NCBI GenBank assembly: GCA_038736355.1
Contig: JAVYML010000001.1
Coordinates: 1-64,000 of the forward strand
DNA length: 64,000 nucleotides
Reading direction: 5' to 3'
From: Candidatus Hadarchaeales archaeon
GTDB lineage: Archaea; Hadarchaeota; Hadarchaeia; Hadarchaeales; WYZ-LMO6
The position numbers and the translations under genes are program-made. Below are positions 62,260-64,000 of this stretch, one piece after another (within the stretch, counting starts at the first letter, position 1; every line of letters begins with the position of its first letter). The notes beneath the pieces were generated by a model. The model saw nothing but the letters and a program-made list of their open reading frames with translations. It did not search any database and was not told where the DNA came from.

Positions 62260-63341
62260 ATGAAAACGATGCCCAAGCACCAGACCCCCGACTTTCAGGC
62301 AAAAAAGATGGTGGTGAAAAGGGGACTGGGTCTCTGGGAAAAGTACCTCTCGGTGTGGGTGGCCCTCTGCATCCTCACCGGAATCTTTCTGGGCCGGACC
62401 TTCCCGGAAATCTCCGACGCCCTGGCGAAGGTGGAGGTGGCCCACGTCTCCATCCCCATCGCGGCCTGCCTCTTCGCCATGATTTACCCCATCATGGTCC
62501 AGATAAGCTTCGAGGAGATCAAAAGGGCCAGCCGCTCCCCCAAGCCCATAGGGCTCACCCTCTTCATGAACTGGGCCGTCAAGCCCTTCACCATGACCTT
62601 CTTCGCCTGGCTCTTCCTCGCGGGAGTCTTCTCAGGCTTTCTTTCCCCCGAACAGGTCGAGCAGTAGAGCCGGGATGATCCTGCTGGGGGTGGCCCCCTG
62701 CACGGCCATGGTGCTGGTGTGGAGCTACCTGGCGAGGGGAAACATGGGACACACGCTGGTGATGACCGCCATCAACTCCCTCACCATGGTCTTACTCTAC
62801 GCCCCCCTCGCCACCTTCCTGCTGGGAGTCTCGGGGATAAGGGTGCCCTGGGAAACCATAGCCTTCTCGGTGATGGTCTACATCTGCACCCCCCTGGTCG
62901 CGGGGTACTACACCAGGAGAGAGGTCCTGGAGCGGAAGGGGGAGGAGTGGTTCAGCAGAAGGCTGGTGCCGGCGCTCGGCAGGATGGCCATCGCCGCCCT
63001 CCTCATCACCCTAGTGATCCTCTTCGCCTACCAGGGGCACCTCATCACCGAGATACCGGGCATCATAGGGATGATCACCGCCGGGATCTTCGCCAACATC
63101 CTCCTGGTCTTCGGCATCCTATGTGGTAGCCAGGATCATCCACTTGGGATACGAAGACGCCGCCCCAGCCGCCATCATAGCGGGGAGCAACCACTTCGAG
63201 GTGGCCATCGCCGTGGCCATCTCCCTCTTCGGGGTGGAGTCTGGGGCTGCCCTGGCCACGGTGGTAGGGGTGCTGACGGAGGTACCCCTCATGCTCTTCC
63301 TGGTGTTCCTTTGCAGAAAAACAAGAGGTTTTTTCGGCTGA
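62260..63341 (+). pseudogene. acr3: Arsenite efflux permease (Acr3 type), broken by two frameshifts
   Basis: The three reading-frame pieces together match a full Acr3 permease of about ten helices: WEKYLSVWVALCILTGIFLG, then MILLGVAPCTAMVLVWSYLA (with the conserved cysteine), then [20 protein letters not shown]. The first break is at a premature TAG near 62666. The second is near 63118-63125, where ILC should continue into [12 protein letters not shown]. Each can be repaired by a one- or two-base change. Either a real pseudogene or assembly errors; protein-level conservation on both sides of each break favours very recent loss or sequencing error. Confidence 0.85.
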
Positions 63342-63357
63342 GGGGAGAGGAACTAAG

Positions 63358-63618
63358 ATGGGTACCCGAGAACTCAGGGTGCTGAAATGTTTAAGCGACG
63401 AGACCAGGTACAGGATCTTCCTCCTTCTGGGGGAGGGGGAAAAGTGCGTGTGCGAGCTGGTGAGGGAACTCAGGAAAGAACAGCCGCTGATCTCCCACCA
63501 CCTGAGGCTGATGAAGAAGTGCGGTCTGGTCTCCAGCAGGAATGAGGGGAGGAGGACCTACTACAGGATCAGCAAGCCCGAACTTTCAGAGCTCCTGGAG
63601 GTCCTCAAGAAGCTCTGA
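63358..63618 (+). CDS. arsR: ArsR-family metalloregulator
   Basis: An 86-residue winged-helix repressor. The DNA-binding part is PLISHHLRLMKKCGLVSSRN with the wing GRRTYYRIS. The CVCEL sequence in the third helix is the classic cysteine pair that binds arsenite and releases DNA. It lies 16 bases after the permease gene, so it would control arsenic efflux. The intact regulator beside a broken permease is notable. Confidence 0.92.
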   Translation: MGTRELRVLKCLSDETRYRIFLLLGEGEKCVCELVRELRKEQPLISHHLRLMKKCGLVSSRNEGRRTYYRISKPELSELLEVLKKL

Positions 63619-63644
63619 GCCATCCCTCCAAGAGGGCCCCTTTT

Positions 63645-64000
63645 ATGGAGGGAGGAGAGAAATCGGAGATGCTCACCCTCGAGGATCTGGCCAGGATGGC
63701 CCAGCTCTCCTCCGCCCTCGAGGTGTGCGGTCATCCCAAGCCCGGAAACGTGCACCGCACCTCAGACTTTCCGGATGCCACCTTCGAGCAGTTCGTGGCC
63801 AGCACCATCGCGATAGGCCCCGCCATGCTCCTCGCCGCCCGCAGGGGCTTCTCGGTGGGGAAGGGGGAACTGCGGAAGGAGGAGGTGGGACTGGGGGGGA
63901 TCATGGAGGAAGCCATGAGGGAAACTAGGAAATGGCAAAAAGATGGAAACACCAACCTGGGAACGATCCTCCTCCTCACCCCCCTCACTGCCGCCGCCGG
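63645..64000 (+). CDS. CitG-like triphosphoribosyl-dephospho-CoA synthase family protein (truncated by window)
   Basis: The first 118 residues of a protein running off the right edge. CGHPKPGNVHRTSDFPDATF and the glycine after NLGTILLLTPL match the archaeal branch of the CitG family, which in bacteria makes the citrate lyase prosthetic group; its archaeal role is not settled. ATG at 63645 was taken; another ATG eight codons later with the GGAGGAGAG site is possible. TTTTATGG precedes the first ATG too closely to be its TATA. Confidence 0.75.
   Translation, partial: MEGGEKSEMLTLEDLARMAQLSSALEVCGHPKPGNVHRTSDFPDATFEQFVASTIAIGPAMLLAARRGFSVGKGELRKEEVGLGGIMEEAMRETRKWQKDGNTNLGTILLLTPLTAAA

Overview
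The window is archaeal. It encodes a TATA-binding protein, a group II chaperonin (thermosome), a GHMP-type archaeal shikimate kinase, AMP phosphorylase, pyruvoyl-dependent arginine decarboxylase, an archaeal prepilin peptidase, KlbA-type secretion ATPases and a geranylgeranyl-reductase-family lipid enzyme. Promoters show BRE/TATA elements 22-30 nt before start codons, so several mRNAs look leaderless. A GrpE-DnaK-DnaJ set, a methyl-coenzyme M reductase alpha subunit and an MtrA-like corrinoid domain point to a euryarchaeal-type, probably thermophilic anaerobe. Hadarchaeota is one possibility, but the sequence alone does not fix the lineage. No rRNA, CRISPR array or transposase was seen, and no gene-free stretch exceeds 200 bases.

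Layout. 1-8.8 kb: a lipid reductase fragment, membrane-anchored unknowns, a pilin-anchored PQQ propeller with a smaller relative, a glycosyltransferase, and two tandem B12-binding radical SAM genes sharing an almost identical block of about 310 bp. 8.8-13.5 kb: a MinD/ParA ATPase and a type IV pilus-like ATPase/membrane pair. 13.6-24.8 kb: thermosome, then a long minus-strand series of grpE-dnaK-dnaJ, aroA-aroC-aroK-chorismate mutase, AMP phosphorylase and arginine decarboxylase. 24.8-34.9 kb: a second pilus/secretion cluster whose KlbA ATPase carries three inteins, with a prepilin peptidase opposite. 34.9-40.9 kb: an AroA paralogue, TBP, radical SAM, PRC-barrel, riboflavin/F420-pathway reductase, Lrp-type domain, alpha/beta hydrolase, DUF169, and two tRNA-Gln genes each with a predicted 17-nt D-loop intron.

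40.9-57 kb holds metal and sulfonate uptake next to an alkane/lipid-like island. It has a CbiMNQO cobalt/nickel transporter, a sulfonate/taurine-type ABC importer, a GltS-like carrier, a regulator, four SCP2-like proteins, an aldehyde:ferredoxin oxidoreductase, an ADP-forming acyl-CoA synthetase alpha subunit, a 490-residue unknown, and a divergent McrA with no mcrB or mcrG beside it. A plausible reading is that McrA or a relative acts on an alkyl or lipid-like substrate, with SCP2 proteins handling hydrophobic acyl compounds, AOR and the synthetase handling aldehyde/acid/acyl-CoA steps, and the importers supplying nickel, cobalt and possibly coenzyme M.

57-64 kb: tRNA-Thr, then a three-gene operon that reads as an archaeal SMC5/6-like complex (SMC5/6-like ATPase, Nse4-like kleisin, Nse3/MAGE-like winged-helix protein). 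It is followed by a ferredoxin-MtrA fusion, a frameshifted arsenite permease gene with its ArsR regulator, and the start of a CitG-like gene. The SMC5/6-like operon and the solitary McrA island are the two most striking systems.
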